Below, piece by piece: positions 42,136-52,815 of a stretch of DNA of 64,000 nucleotides. A program made the position numbers and the translations under genes. Every line of letters starts with the position of its first letter. The stretch's first letter is position 1. Origin of the DNA: Skeletonema tropicum (Eukaryota; Bacillariophyta; Thalassiosirophyceae; Thalassiosirales; Thalassiosiraceae); contig CM074135.1 in assembly GCA_037178625.1 (NCBI GenBank), positions 2,978,001 to 3,042,000 of the forward strand, given 5' to 3'. The notes beneath the pieces are model-generated. The model worked only from the letters and a program-made list of their open reading frames with translations. It ran no database searches and was not told where the DNA came from.

Positions 42136-43632
42136 GCTAGTCGGCGCGCCATTCGTCGCAAAGGCGCCATACGTCGCAAATCCAAAATCACTCTTTGAGA
42201 CGCAAAAAAGAGCTGTGCACCATGAGGCCTCCCACCCTACTACCCTCATTACACAATTAAATGTCGACATTCCAAAGTACTAATGTAGTTACTAGACCAT
42301 TTTTTGACGCTGAATTCAATGGTTCAATCGGCGGCTCGCCATATTCAGCAAAAAGAAACGTTTGACCGCCACAATAGCGGTGGTGATTTTCACCCCCTTC
42401 CGCCCAGAGCACATGTAGCCAGTAGCACGAAGGCGTCGTTGCGGTCCATTAAACGGCAAAAAAGTTTGTATTGGCGACCAATATTATATATATGGACGGA
42501 ATATGCGCTAATTAACCGGGTGTGGGTCTCATGCAATGCCTATCCAACATATCAAATCTATGTCGTCGATTAAGAAAGATTTCCACAATTTATCTCAGTC
42601 AATAGTGGTATATATCTGACACAAAACATGTTGAAACCACACCATGGATCATAGAGGTCTTGTCTACTATATGATAATCAACGTTGTCAAGCTGGACTGC
42701 TTCATATTACCACAGTGACTACTACAACTCTCGGTTTCCTGGAATACTAATGATTGTGGGTTATGAGAAGCCGGCCCACCAGCAGTCGCCTACACAAGTG
42801 TTGTGGCATGATATTAACGTCTTCTCCATGTACAATTGGGACCTTTCACCTCATTAAATCATCAGCCATCTATTGTGCGCCTTTTGCTGTGGTTGGGGAC
42901 AAACGTTATAACTGTTATCAGTGGCTTTCCTACAAAGTCTCATGAAATGGGAGGCCGAATGATCGATATAAAACTCCATGATGGCGTAGATGTTGCGTGT
43001 AAATAATAAATCCGAGTAAACTGAACAAGTATCATAGAATATAGAAGGAGTTATTAATGATATACTACTATCATGTTGTCTAAGTTACATAAACATGAGC
43101 ATTTCATGACATGCCCGATATGTGCAGACATTCATGTGTATGTGCGTCACCCGCAATTATCATCAAAACTACTTTGAATTGGACGCTGCAGCTTACATAA
43201 TTGGAATCAGCGTGAAAAATTGGGTAAGGGAGAGTCTTCTTAGTGTTGTGGAGGGTGTAAGGGAAAGATAATGCTATGGTTTGCCATCGGATTTGTCATG
43301 TCAGATGCACTTTTTCAAGATTTTTTTAGTGTTTGTGCGTGATTACAGCAAATATCAACGCAATTGAACGGAGCACCACCACCAAACGCTGAAGATGCAT
43401 TCCAAACGATATAAATAGAAAGTTATTAGTCTTTCAGCTTAAAGCATCGGCATATTATTGGCCAATATTGGCGTAGTAATGCCAGATTTTCTGCGACGCA
43501 ACAAGATTTGGCTGGTTGTTGGGGTGAAAAATACCTGTTTCTGTCCAAAATGACGCTTTTTGTGTTCGATATCGGCTTTTCTATCCGTGCGACGCCGCAT
43601 CGTCGCATGCGACGAATGACGCGCCGACTAGC
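42136..43632. mobile_element. 1.5-kb inverted-repeat element without transposase
   Basis: GCTAGTCGGCGCGCCATTCG at 42136 (25-bp repeat to 42160) is matched in reverse complement, with one mismatch, at 43608-43632. Further GTCGCA words lie inside both ends. The interior has no recognisable protein. I found no matching target duplication in the immediate flanks. Best read as a non-autonomous DNA transposon. Confidence 0.65.
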
Positions 43633-43660
43633 TTGCGAATAAACTCAATCGGAACAACAC

Positions 43661-43707
43661 CCTACATAGGATCTTCAGACACCTGTCTGAGTCACTTGGA
43701 GGACTCA
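43661..43707 (+). repeat. Partial copy of MITE at 30446
   Basis: CCTACATAGGATCTTCAGAC and the following CACCTGTCTGAGTCACTTGG match 30449-30500, without the right-hand terminal repeat. Confidence 0.6.
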
Positions 43708-44035
43708 TCTCTGCATACTGTACGAAAGGATTCAAAAGGACACTTTGACTTCAATTTTTGGAGTTAGTAGACAAGTAAGGTATCAATGAGGTTCTGCGGA
43801 CCACAAAATAATAACATTGACGCTTTCAATTAGGGTCAACACCCATGTAGTTGCCGAGTTATGGAAGGTCGTAGGGAGCTGATTCATCTTCTTTATTCAT
43901 AGTGTCCAAGCGTTGTTGTTATAGTTAGATAAACTTGAATCCTCTATGTTATCGGTACCCGCGCCCGGAAGAAAGATGTACGTGGTGTAACAAACCCATC
44001 AGAAGCGACGCCCTTTATTCCTGCGAGAATCTCTC

Positions 44036-44155
44036 CCATTATCCAATCCATCATGACATCATGCATCTCCTCTGCTTCGATCGTCGCCATTTGTGCCGCG
44101 TCCATTTTGGTCCTATACTCAACCATTTTGGCTTTGTACTCAATATTTTGGCCTC
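44036..44155 (-). pseudogene. Inverted LRR coil fragment
   Basis: On the minus strand this encodes YKAKMVEYRTKMDAAQ...ATIEAEEMHDV, the coiled end of an LRR tail. It is nearly identical to the fragment at 52576-52690, also on the minus strand. Just beyond it, 44203-44240 (+) carries a scrap of the LRR codons (CAAGGATTATCAAAATTGCT, GGGGGAGATGCCACGCT). These are loose pieces moved into inverted orientation. Confidence 0.6.
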
Positions 44156-44309
44156 GTATAACACGGTTAAGTTTGACAGGAAACAGTATCGGTTCTGATA
44201 GCTGCCAAGGATTATCAAAATTGCTGGAGGGGGGAGATGCCACGCTCTATTGTACTTAGAAGTTTTGCGTATCGGAAAAAACAAGATTGATTACGTTGGT
44301 TAGAGTATG

Positions 44310-44410
44310 TAAAAGCCTCGTTATATCAAGAAGCGGTAGGACTCAAAACATAGACTGGGATACCGTAGAAAGAGTTCTGCAAACCATGTCAATGATGCAA
44401 AATGAATGTC
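44310..44410 (+). repeat. Third, diverged copy of the 100-bp repeat
   Basis: GTAAAAGCCTCGTTATATCA, ACTGGGATACCGTAGAAAG and CATGTCAATGATGCAAAATG match 40190-40290 with several differences. It joins directly to the LRR pseudogene copy at 44434. Confidence 0.6.
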
Positions 44411-44433
44411 TCATTATTTAATTCTGGCACTGC

Positions 44434-45015
44434 GAATGCAGCGAATTCTAGCAATGAGTTGAACAAGCAGATTCAGCGGCGTATTGATTTGGCTACGCAA
44501 AACAAACAGAACCCAGAAGCTGCTGGAAGAGCAAAGGTGCTTCAGTCTTAGATGAACTGTGGTAAAAGAGCAGAGTTGGCAGTACTACAGGGGTGAATCA
44601 GTTTGTGTACAGCGAGATTAACCCTCTCCACTTGCCCGAAGTGTTTGCATAGTTCGTCGTTGCCATGGTCTGGGAGAGCTGTATGTTGCATTGAAATCAT
44701 CTATAGCGGGCGTTATATCCACTGTGAATAGGAAGGAATGTCTAAAGCAGCAAAGAGCAGAACACAAAGCCATCATTGCGGAGCAAACTGCCATAATTGC
44801 CAATGATCAAAGATGTCAATTTTTTTTCCGGGGATTGACAAGGAGCAGCTCTATCGAACAAATGATTTTGCCATAATTGCTGAGCATAGGGTCATTGTAG
44901 CTGAGCATAGAACCAAGGTGGAGACAATCGATGCCGAAATTGCGACAATTTAAGAAATAGATGGTTCTCATATTAAAATCGAGCCTCGCAGGAGTAAGCG
45001 GCTTCGGGCCTCATA
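44434..45015 (+). pseudogene. LRR tail, copy of 36640-37137, with templated insert
   Basis: This matches the tail of copy 10 including its stops (TAG after CTTCAGTCT, TAG in GTTTGCATAGTTCG), so duplication came after inactivation. It differs by an 80-bp gain at 44801-44880: a 70-bp piece of LRR N-terminal coding sequence (FFRGLTRSSSIEQMIL codons) flanked by the 10-mer CCATAATTGC on both sides (44791-44800, 44871-44880). The parent has a single CCATAATTGC. Confidence 0.82.
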
Positions 45016-45039
45016 ACTTATGACTGATCCACCGTGGTT

Positions 45040-46283
45040 GCAGTATCGCGTCTCAAAACAGGTTTGAATTATGGTGGTGCTGTTGTAGTGGACATTGGAG
45101 GCACGCACAATCATCTATAGTATAGACGCACAATCATCTGTAGACTTCGCTTCTAACGCTGCTTCTGCGGCACATCAATCGACTTGCATTATCATCTTCG
45201 TCTTTCCTATATACTGCTCCTTTCAGCGTAAACTCTTCCTCCCAGCTCATATAGCAGTCCAAGCTGTAGGCTACTGCTAGCTTGAAATTTTTGCTGCTTC
45301 GGTCTTCTAGAACGTGATTGGCATTTTGCCCATCAAACGGTCAGAGGTCAGCAGTATCGCGTCTCAAAACAGGTTTGAATTATGGTGGTGCTGTTGTAGT
45401 GGACATTGGAGGCACGCACAATCATCTATAGTTTAGACGCATAATCATCTATAGACTTCGCTTCTACCCCTGCTTCTGCGGCACATCAATCGACTTGCAT
45501 TATCATCTTCGTCTTTCCTATATACTGCTCCTTTCAGCGTAAACTCTTCCTCCCAGCTCATATAGCAGTCCAAGCTGTAGGCTACTGCTAGCTTGAAATT
45601 TTTGCTGCTTCGGTCTTCTAGAACGTGATTGGCATTTTGCCCATCAAGCGGTCAGAGGTCAGCAGTATCGCGTCTCAAAACAGGTTTGAATTATGGTGGT
45701 GCTGTTGTAGTGGACATTGGAGGCACGCACAATCATCTATAGTTTAGACGCATAATCATCTATAGACTTCGCTTCTACCCCTGCTTCTGCGGCACATCAA
45801 TCGACTTGCATTATCATCTTCGTCTTTCCTATATACTGCTCCTTTCAGCGTAAACTCTTCCTCCCAGCTCATATAGCAGTCCAAGCTGTAGGCTACTGCT
45901 AGCTTGAAATTTTTGCTGCTTCGGTCTTCTAGAACGTGATTGGCATTTTGCCCATCAAACGGTCAGAGGTCAGCAGTATCGCGTCTCAAAACAGGTTTGA
46001 ATTATGGTGGTGCTGTTGTAGTGGACATTGGAGGCACGCACAATCATCTATAGTTTAGACGCATAATCATCTATAGACTTCGCTTCTACCCCTGCTTCTG
46101 CGGCACATCAATCGACTTGCATTATCATCTTCGTCTTTCCTATATACTGCTCCTTTCAGCGTAAACTCTTCCTCCCAGCTCATATAGCAGTCCAAGCTGT
46201 AGGCTACTGCTAGCTTGAAATTTTTGCTGCTTCGGTCTTCTAGAACGTGATTGGCATTTTGCCCATCAAGCGGTCAGAGGTCA
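45040..46283 (+). repeat. Tandem array, 4 x 311 bp
   Basis: Units start GCAGTATCGCGTCTCAAAAC at 45040, 45351, 45662 and 45973, and end CGGTCAGAGGTCA; spacing is exactly 311 bp each time. Units 2-4 are nearly identical (AAACGG versus AAGCGG near the end). Unit 1 is the most different (for example TCTAACGCTGC and an altered ATAGTATAGACGC). A single, longer relative is at 37163-37676. No stable reading frame runs through the units. Confidence 0.92.
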
Positions 46284-46807
46284 GACTGCGAGATCCGACG
46301 ATGATCCTCCACTCTCTAGATAGCTAAGAGCTCGGCTCATTCTACTTGAACACATGGTTATGCATTCAATTCAACTGCTCCTTTGCCATCTGTAGTTGCC
46401 TCGGCCGATTAGCCGTAGGCGATGCTGCTGAGCTTTTTGCCAGTTCATCAAGAGATGCCAAGCTAATCTGATAAACGAAAACAAAGAATGTAATTACTTG
46501 CGCTCTTCTAGCTTGTGTTTACAGCTGCATAAATACTTACCGCTGACTATTGTACTCATTAATTCAGCAAGCGAAGCTTCCTTTTACGAGATATGTAGAT
46601 GCTGTGAAACAGTTACGAAGAGTTAAAATTGAGAGGATAGTACTTATTGTAAAAGCCTCGTTATTTCCAGACGCGGTATCTAGGTCCAATGACATTCTTG
46701 CCGGCATAATCTTCTATGTATCTACATCCGCAAAGAAACGGTTTATCCTCAATTGCAACTAGAGAGAGTATTTGTCAATAAAAGGGACAAAGAGTTGAAA
46801 ATGAAAG
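46284..46807. repeat. Duplicated flank (matches 37677-38192)
   Basis: Collinear copy of the region after 37677, including CGAAGCTTCCTTTTACGAGA. At about 46765-46800 it passes directly into the zinc-gene upstream sequence, where the other copy has the 2-kb insertion. Confidence 0.65.
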
Positions 46808-47229
46808 TTAGTAAAAGGCTAGTTATTTCAAGACGCGGTAGGACTCTCCAAAAATGGACAGGGATACTGAAAAAAGCGTTCTGCAATACCATGTCAATGA
46901 TGCAAAATGAATGCAAACGAATTCTACAGAACAGAATTAGCATTCCTCAGTTCAAACATGCGTAGGAAATACATAGCAGTACTGAGTATCTTTTGTCGGT
47001 ACAGCGCGGCGGTACGATACAATACTCTTGTGTGGCTAATTCGTAAGACAGAGGCTAGAAGAGGTGTACTAGAGTACAAAAATGTTAGATCAGCGTTCGA
47101 TGGCCACCTACTATACCCCAGCCACCTCCAGCCACGCTGCCAGGCTGCCAACAAGAACAGAAACAGAAAGTAACTCTCTCCACTAGAGTCACAACAACAT
47201 TTCATTTCTCTCATCAAACTAAGTAGAAA

Positions 47230-47640
47230 ATGACGAAGCAGCATATCTCCTTTACTTCCGATGAAGAGATCGATGAAAGTCACTTCATCAATTATGATTA
47301 TGGTTATGGGTTTCCTCCGAGTCGAAGTTTTGCACCTCTTACACCACCCAAACGAAACCAGTCGACGCATGCGAAGTATGACGATCATGAAATCCCAGTG
47401 GATGGGGTGTGCTTCTCCTCTTTGTCTTTTGATTGGGATGTAGGTGTAGCTGAAGAAGAAGCCCAACCCACAGTAGCTCATTTCTCACTGCAACAGTCAG
47501 CATAAGCAAACCGCTGAACAGAAAATCAACCTCTCCTCCATTCCTATGATGCATGCTCTCCTGTAGCATCTTCTTCGTGTCATTGGGAGATACAGCATCC
47601 GTTCACGATGCAGCGAACTTATCCTTCGTACTCGGCACAG
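47230..47640 (+). pseudogene. 5' copy of zinc-domain gene, truncated
   Basis: The first 135 codons of 40597-41967 are duplicated with their upstream 400 bp. One copy difference (PPSRSFAPL for PPSLSPL) is in frame, but TCAGCATAAGC makes a stop at 47503-47505. The homology breaks off at about 47640 (TACTCGGCACAGCC). The zinc-binding region is absent. It is a non-functional duplicate. Confidence 0.82.
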
Positions 47641-47692
47641 CCACAGCCTCCGAAGCGGTTTTTTTCGAAACGCCCCGGGCGAGCCGGGCGAA
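47641..47692. other. GC-rich junction of two duplicated segments
   Basis: About 50 bp separate the truncated zinc gene from the truncated LRR gene and match neither. It includes GAAGCGGTTTTTTTCGAAAC and GCCCCGGGCGAGCCGGGCG. It is either filler at a rearrangement joint or an assembly seam. Confidence 0.5.
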
Positions 47693-48478
47693 TGTTTGAC
47701 AAATCTGAATTTACGCGATAACAGAATCAATGCTGATGGATGCCACGAATTAGCCAAATTGCTTCAGGGGGAAGATTCAACGCTAATCGATCTACATCTC
47801 GATGAGAATAAGATTGATGACGAAGGTGTTACTATTTTGGTCGACGCCCTTCGAACCAACACAACTCTGGAGGGTTTGCATTTGCGAGGGAATAGCAAAA
47901 TATCGAAGCAAGGACAAATAATGTTGCTGAAGCTGGTGAACGATATATCAAGCATCAAGGCAGCATTGCGATTGAACCACACATTGAGGGGTCTCCCTGT
48001 TAGCTACTCAGCCGATGGATTCGAAGACTACTCATCCCAGGGATGCGATGATATTCAACTGCATACTGATCAAGCAGTTGGGATCAACGAAGATGAAGGC
48101 AACTCAGAAGCAGCTGGCAGGATGAAGATCATTGACACCCAGTTGGATAGCAGTAAGAGAGCAGAGTTGGCAGAACTACAGGGAGTAAGTCAATCTTTGT
48201 ACAGCGAGATTAACCCACTTCACTTGCCTGAAGTACTTGCATTGGTAGATCTATATCATGGGAATGATGAGCTGTACGTGGCATTGAAAACATCTATAGC
48301 AGGAGTGATCTCTGTTGTGAACAGGAAAGAATGTCTGCTACAGCAAAGAGCATACCACGGGGCCAAGATAGATGCCATAGACGCTGAAATTGCAGTAATT
48401 GAAGAGGGCCTTTTAGAGAAGAGGAAGAAGGAAGGATTCTCGCAGCGGCAGCAAAAGACTTTGAGTGTGATTCACTAA
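47693..48478 (+). pseudogene. 5'-truncated LRR gene (copy of 53826-54596)
   Basis: The frame is open from the junction to 48478, about 260 codons, without an ATG at its start. It holds the last three LRRs (LNLRDNRINADGC, LHLDENKIDDEGV, LHLRGNSKISKQG) and the whole tail (LPEVLALVDLYHGNDELYVA). It is nearly identical to 53826-54596 apart from about ten substitutions. The stop region differs: KTLSVIH here, KTC in the other copy, because downstream DNA differs from that point. No promoter or N-terminus is present, so it is probably dead although open. Confidence 0.75.
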
Positions 48479-48636
48479 TGTTACCTCCTCAATATCAAAA
48501 AGGATCTGTGGAATTCCTTCTTTCTTCTTTAACTTAGCGCTCCCTAGAGAGTAGGTATGCGTCGAAATAAATGAGACTTGGGCCGTGATGCATTGTGCAT
48601 TGAATGCTAGAATCTTTCGCCTTTTGATGGGGTCGT

Positions 48637-50034
48637 TCAAACGCAATCAATGCCAACATTTGTTTCAAATGGTAACATCTCTGTTGCGTACTTCCAACGA
48701 GTACTTCCAGCGTTAGTTTGTCTAATGAGGACTCCTATATCTACATTCACAGGATAATCATAATACTCATCATTATCAAGTGGGTCCAATAGAATCTTCG
48801 ATAGATCCAAAAGTCCAGCGTAGAACAAAGTCAGCAGACCCACGGCTGGGATGCTCCACATTCCTAGCCCTGAATACAAAGCGAAAGGAGAAATAAATAG
48901 GAAACTGTCGACAAGGACCTGGACGAAATGTGCGTATGCCAATGGCATGCGTCCATCCAAATCATCGCCTATTTTTGCGACTGTAGAGCGGAGATCTTTG
49001 AAACAGAAGTAGAAGTGTGAGCTGAGAGCTTGATTTGTCAATATCATCGAAATTTCTCACAAAATATAGCTGTCAAGCTCTTACCACATATTTTGTGAAA
49101 CAGCAATACTCGAAGAGCACAATCATTAGGGAGAGTATTGTCCTTCATTGCTGCCAGGCAACGACTCAGCACCCAAGTTAAACAAGCATTGTGGTTGCCG
49201 CCGTTGCTGGGACTCAGACTAGTTAAAGTGTTATATTCATGTCGGCTCATTATCCCACGGCTGAGCATCCGACTCATACCTCTGCTTGTAGACAGGACTT
49301 GGAACTTCTTGGAGTAATTGGCCCACAAGAACAAATGAAAGAGACGAATGTAATGCCCAATATCGTCCAAGAGAACTATCCCCCTTTTTGTAAACTTGCC
49401 TTCATCATCTCTTTCGACTGTAGATGCAAGCAACAATCCAATATCATTCAATCTCCCTTGGATCTTCCTCGTGTAATTATACATGTCTCTCCATAGACGG
49501 TATGCTTCACTCAAAAAGAAAGTCAAAATGAATGTGGTAAGAGTCATGAGATAAGTCCACAGCTGCGCCAAGGGAACGAGCCTAGATATAACTTGCGAAT
49601 TTGGGTCTGGTATCTGCCCCGGAGCCCAAGTTGGCCTACAAGAGATCCGGATAAGGGCAACGAAACAAAAAGATACCAGCATGCTTGCAGCAGCAGCCTT
49701 CCATGCTTGTTGAAGAATAGTGCCACGCCATTGCCCCCACAGCCAGCGACGGCTCGGCTTATATTGCGGTATTATATTCCCCTTATAACGCTTTTTGACT
49801 CCGCTGATTTTATCAATCACATGGTCAATTTCTTTCAACTCAGCTTTGATATCCTCTGCTTTTGCTTTTACATGCGGTCCTGTCATGAAATAGTCGAACG
49901 ACGCTCGATCAAGACGGAAGGCAACTACATTTGTCTTCGCTGTAACCGTAGCTGCTCTATTCTCGTCCATAAGTAACGCCAATTCGCCCAGCATTGCAGG
50001 AGGTCTCATCGTGCCATAAATGCCAGGTATTTCA
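48637..50034 (-). pseudogene. cNMP-binding/bestrophin-like gene, copy A, lacking its N-terminus
   Basis: Matches 56389-57787 base for base apart from scattered substitutions, including the intron (49029-49084 here). Homology ends at 50034 inside the codons for PGIYGTM, in the middle of the cyclic-nucleotide-binding domain. The glycine-rich start of that domain and the first 90 or so residues are missing and replaced by unrelated sequence. The remaining ATG (50009, MRPPAMLGELALL) could start a 455-residue protein with the phosphate-binding loop and the complete bestrophin-like part, if a promoter were captured. The absence of new stops suggests a recent origin. Confidence 0.8.
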
Positions 50035-50104
50035 ATGTGTAAGTTGTAAAATAAAACGATAATATACTGGAGAGCCCTTAACTCAACAATAATTGAATCT
50101 TTAT

Positions 50105-51848
50105 CCTAGTTGGTTACCCGTCGAGACTATGAGCGCATCGTGATTCATAGTCCAACTCATAGTCCAAAATAGGCTAATTTCGATAGGGTAAAAAGTTGTT
50201 TGAACCAGTTCCTACGAGGCGTAGCTGGTAGATTTCTGTCAGAGCATCACCTGACGTGTTGGGGCGTGGTGTTGTTTTTCCCGGGGAGCCACTCGTTGAC
50301 TCAGTAGGGCCGCCCAAACGTGGTGGTAAATTCGCCATGGTTGAAAAAAAAAAGTCAGTGATGAGTATGAGAATACTACGTAGGAATTCGTGGCTTTTTG
50401 GCGCGATCCATCATCACCACCTTTTATCTCATTATTCATAGTCATAGTCCTTACCATTGCTTACGATGACTACTACAGCTACAGCCAAACGTGAAGCAGC
50501 CACTCAGCCGCCTCAGCCGCAGCAGCGATCGCCCGGCTGCTTGGCGTCCATGCAGCAGCTCATATTATCACCTCGCAGTTAGTACCAATCCTCCAACCAA
50601 CACCACCCCAGCGGTCGACAAATCGAACAACCAAGACAACTCTCTACTAACTCCAAGACCATTGGCGGGTATCGATTATGAAGAAGTGCAAGACGTGCGG
50701 CAAGGTGTGGTAGGAGGCAATGATCATGGCACGAACGACGGTACTGAAGATGAAGATGATGATGTGTCGTCAATTGCGATGTCCGTCAGCCATGTGTCAT
50801 CGGAAATGGAGATGGAGGACAACGAAATGGTGGAGATGGCCACAGGCACTGTTATTGATGAATCGAACACTACTGAGAATACAATTTCAATTGACGAGCA
50901 AATGATTGGGTGGTTTGGAGGTAGACGTGATGGCACGACATTGCGTATTCCGCCAATACCTGTGGGAGATGGGATATGTGTTTTTCAATGTGATAGGGGA
51001 TACAATTTATCGTTATCTGCGTGTCAAATGCAAATCAATGATATCAACCAATGAATATTATCGATCTGTGCATAATGCTATGTGCTCAGTTGACACATTC
51101 CGGATCAACTTCGTAATGTCCATCGTCCCAGGTAATGGTACGTCAAAACAAGTTTATACGTCGATGTTTGAAGTTCAACGTTAATATTTTGCTAGAATAT
51201 GAACATGGTTGGAACGAAAAGGGTTTGGATGATCGTTTGGGAGGTAATTAATGCCAAAATAGTGCTGTGGCTCCAACCATGTAAAGGGAGGCTTGATCTT
51301 GATGGAAAGGAGCGCAGAGCACATGACGATGCCAAAGAGTTGAAATTGTGGAAGGAGGAACAAGTGCAAGAGTCTCCTTCAGCACCGCAGAGACGCAAGA
51401 GAAATGCTTCGAAGGATGTGTCTCCTTCTCCACAAAAGAGGACCTAGGAGTGCAAGGAACAAATAATAGTCGTTCGATATGGGATAGGGTCGTTCATTTT
51501 TATGTGTAGGGAGTCATTCAATTTCTGTGGATAATCTAATAATCGTTTCTAGCAAATGACACTATTCAATAGAGCACCAATACCACTGTTGTCTACAGAG
51601 GTTTCATCAATGAATTATCTTCTGCGTTGATGTATCAGCCACCGTAGGAGGGACTATGATACCATGGTGAGAACAATTTTGATGATGGATGACGGCATTA
51701 AATATTACTAATTCCTATGTACGATTGCCGCTCTGAAGATTCATAGTCCAAATCATAGTCCATTTTTTTGGGTACCAAGGCCACAGAGGAATTCGTGGAG
51801 ATATTCATAGTCCTCATAGTCCCATAGTCTCGACGGGTAACCACTAGG
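50105..51848. mobile_element. piggyBac-like element remnant with 26-27 bp TIRs
   Basis: CCTAGTTGGTTACCCGTCGA at 50105 (27 bp to 50131) is matched in reverse complement at 51823-51848 with a single one-base gap. ATTCATAGTCC/CATAGTCC words are repeated inside both ends. The flanks read TTTAT and TATTA, so the canonical TTAA duplication is not intact. A piggyBac-type DDE fragment lies inside, which supports the assignment. It lies 70 bp beyond the broken end of the bestrophin-like copy A. Confidence 0.65.
50491..51054 (+). pseudogene. piggyBac-type transposase fragment
   Basis: 187-codon frame with a disordered acidic first part (Asp/Glu/Met-rich, around residues 85-120). It then has ISIDEQMIGWFGGR...IPPIPVG and CDRGYNLS at residues 131-177. 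This matches the start of the piggyBac-type DDE domain (DDE_Tnp_1_7), including the first catalytic Asp in SIDE. The rest of the catalytic domain is missing. A basic Ser/Pro/Lys-rich scrap (QRRKRNASKD) at 51199-51447 may be the end of the same protein. It is not functional. Confidence 0.6.
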
Positions 51849-52196
51849 TATTACTTCCGAGGTGATTGTTTACCTACCAAATCAATGAGAGCATTGATTT
51901 CGGCTTTTTGCCTTCACCACGTCAGCATTTGTGGAAGATTTTCGAACAAGCTGTGACCCCAGTGCCACACGGATTTGAACTTCCCCAAGTTCAGCTGTTC
52001 AAGTTTATTTCCCGAAGCACTTGAAGATGGCGTAGCGCAGCCATCTTCGGCGTCGGGAAATAAAATTGGCTTACTAATGACATTCGAAGGATGACATCTT
52101 CAGCCCCTAACAGCAGGCGTTTAGATTCACCCACGACGTTTATGAAGCACTAGGAACCCGATGCTTGCATATTTTTATGTACGGTACAGGAACCCT

Positions 52197-52567
52197 AGTA
52201 CCAGTCTAAAACTAGTCTGTACCTTAAGTTTCAGGACATCTTTGCACTCTTCGATCTTGATCAATTTCCAGCCGATGAAGCCGGCCATTGAAGCTGACTG
52301 CAGCTTTCCCTGAAACTGAAATCACACATCAATACACAGCAATTCAGCATTGTCGACAATACAGCGTTCGATCTGCCCCTATACCGCCGCGGCGGCCCAT
52401 ACCGAGCATAGCAACCTCCTCTACAATGTCCTCGCCGACTCCCCCTGGCTTGAATTCACTCAAATCGGACAAGAAGGCGTCCGGAACGGACAGATAGAAC
52501 ATTCAGGACATCTTAAGGTACTTACAGACTCGTTCTTAAAAGGTACAGACTAGTTTTAGACTGGTAC
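52197..52567. mobile_element. MITE-like element, ~370 bp
   Basis: AGTACCAGTCTAAAACTAGT at 52197 (29 bp, ending TCTGTACCTT at 52225) is matched in reverse complement at 52540-52567. A short word TTCAGGACATCTT is repeated in direct orientation inside both arms. The interior frames (52288-52553) show no known domain. No target duplication is clear. Confidence 0.65.
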
Positions 52568-52575
52568 CTGTACGC

Positions 52576-52815
52576 GGATTATCCAATCCAGAATGACATC
52601 ATGCATCTCCTCTGCTTCGATCGTCGCCATCTCAGCTTGTGCCGCGTCCATTTTGGTCCTATACTCAACCATTTTGGCTTTATACTCAATCATTTTGGCC
52701 TCGTATAATGCGCCATTTGCTGTTTTAGGCACTGCTTCCTGTTCACCGTAAAGGACACTCCCGCTATCGATGACTTCAATGCCACATACAACTCTCCATG
52801 CCCATGATGTTGACC
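52576..52815 (-). pseudogene. Inverted LRR tail fragment
   Basis: On the minus strand the codons for GELYVALKSSIAG, ISTVNRKQ and YKAKMVEYRTKMDAAQAEMA appear in two frames. They represent the helical tail and coil of an LRR protein with a frameshift in the middle. Its last 110 bp match 44036-44155. It directly follows the MITE at 52197-52567. Confidence 0.65.

Noticed and set aside
45095..45280. ORF inside the first 311-bp unit
   Set aside because: The frame is not kept in the other three units, so it is chance.
45040..46283. CRISPR-like array
   Set aside because: The units are contiguous 311-bp tandem copies without short repeats and unique spacers, and the genome is eukaryotic.
49239..49976. 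Plus-strand frames opposite the bestrophin-like gene (also 56991-57728)
   Set aside because: Both copies show them only because the minus-strand gene is duplicated. Their composition is typical of an antisense shadow.
50105..51848. Claim that the piggyBac-like element caused the truncation of bestrophin-like copy A
   Set aside because: The homology to copy B ends at 50034, 70 bp before the element's terminal repeat, so the element edge is not the breakpoint.
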